The notes under the pieces are model-generated. The model made no database searches, was not told where the DNA came from, and saw nothing but the letters and a program-made list of their open reading frames with translations. Positions 5,154-5,274 of a stretch of DNA of 5,274 nucleotides are shown here, in pieces; position 1 is the stretch's first letter, and each line of letters opens with the position of its first letter. The DNA lies in assembly GCA_018901625.1 (NCBI GenBank), contig JAHIEM010000141.1:1-5274 (forward strand), given 5' to 3'. This DNA is from Nanobdellota archaeon (lineage in GTDB: Archaea > Nanobdellota > Nanobdellia > Pacearchaeales > GW2011-AR1). The translations under genes and the position numbers were made by a program.

Positions 5154-5166
5154 GCTTTATAGTTTC
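5154..5166 (-). repeat. Right terminal inverted repeat of the insertion sequence
   Basis: GCTTTATAGTTTC is the exact reverse complement of the left repeat at 3559-3571. It lies 11 bases after the transposase stop, separated from it by a stretch that includes the palindrome TTCTCGAGAA (5143-5152). Confidence 0.8.
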
Positions 5167-5173
5167 TTAAATA
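5167..5173 (+). promoter_or_regulatory. TATA-like element of the gene at the right edge
   Basis: TTAAATA spans 28 to 22 bases before the ATG at 5195, the spacing of a leaderless archaeal promoter. It begins at the first base after the right terminal repeat, so the BRE position would be supplied by insertion-sequence bases (ATAGTTTC). Confidence 0.4.
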
Positions 5174-5194
5174 GTTCTAAAGCCTAAGGAATCT

Positions 5195-5274
5195 ATGGAA
5201 ATCACACTTACAAATAAGAACAGAAAACTCGCTATTATTATCACAATAGCTGCTTTAGTAGTCTTAGGAGCAAT
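5195..5274 (+). CDS. N-terminus of a membrane or secreted protein (partial)
   Basis: An ATG at 5195 opens a frame that runs to the window end (26 codons seen). The first eleven residues are polar and basic (MEITLTNKNRK), followed by a continuous hydrophobic run, LAIIITIAALVVLGA. This is a typical inside-positive signal anchor or signal peptide, so the product is likely membrane-bound or exported. AAGGA at 5186-5190 lies four bases before the ATG, rather close for a ribosome site, and the TATA at 5167 suggests a leaderless start instead. Too little is visible to name a family. Confidence 0.55.
   Translation, partial: MEITLTNKNRKLAIIITIAALVVLGA

Larger units (their letters stand above)
3559..5166 (+). 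mobile_element. IS66-like insertion sequence carrying a DUF2080 gene and a DDE transposase
   Basis: The element is bounded by 13-base perfect inverted repeats (3559-3571 and 5154-5166) and measures 1608 bases. It holds two plus-strand genes: a 53-residue DUF2080 protein and a 455-residue IS66-like transposase, overlapping by eight bases. All coding and catalytic features look intact, so it may be active. The bacterial IS66 helpers TnpA and TnpB are not present. No 8-base target duplication is visible directly outside the repeats (TAGGATTC on the left, TTAAATAG on the right), so the flanks may have changed since insertion, or the true ends may differ by a few bases. Confidence 0.82.

Noticed and set aside
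1..5274. CRISPR array or defence cluster
   Set aside because: No regularly spaced repeats exist; the only direct repeat has two copies 95 bases apart, and no Cas-like or nuclease-like gene is present apart from the transposase.

Overview
The window looks archaeal, most likely from a DPANN-type lineage such as Woesearchaeota or Pacearchaeota. The assignment rests on AT-rich sequence, BRE/TATA-type promoters about 25 bases upstream of genes (several placed so that the transcript would be leaderless), an archaeal-type phosphoglycerate kinase, and a DUF2080 protein, a family known from archaeal transposons. No rRNA or complete tRNA is present to confirm it.

Left half (1-2868, all on the minus strand): a compact three-gene carbon-metabolism operon, in transcription order GAPDH, phosphoglycerate kinase and glucosamine-6-phosphate deaminase (NagB, whose last few residues are cut off by the window edge). 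One BRE/TATA promoter lies upstream of GAPDH. GAPDH and PGK are 13 bases apart, and PGK and nagB share an ATGA overlap. GAPDH is the bacterial/eukaryotic type I enzyme rather than the usual archaeal type II, while PGK is archaeal-type. Together the genes link the triose-phosphate segment of glycolysis/gluconeogenesis with fructose-6-P/glucosamine-6-P interconversion.

Middle (2869-3558): a short non-coding stretch with three hairpins and a 15-base direct repeat, then a small minus-strand pair: a 26-residue ORF with a leaderless-type promoter, followed one base later by a 101-residue Cys/His-rich, probably zinc-binding, protein of unknown function. Three short pieces in this region (near 2953, 3047 and 3545) resemble the 3' ends of minus-strand tRNA genes and could be scars of past integrations.

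Right part (3559-5166): a complete-looking insertion sequence of about 1608 bases with 13-base perfect terminal inverted repeats. It carries a 53-residue DUF2080 protein overlapping by 8 bases a 455-residue IS66-like DDE transposase whose catalytic residues are all present. The bacterial IS66 accessory genes tnpA and tnpB are absent. Beyond the right repeat is the promoter and first 26 codons of a gene starting with a membrane segment.

I find no clear unknown defence or other large system. The most distinctive items are the mixed-origin metabolic operon, the DUF2080/IS66 pairing, the tiny-ORF/zinc-protein pair and the tRNA-end-like fragments.
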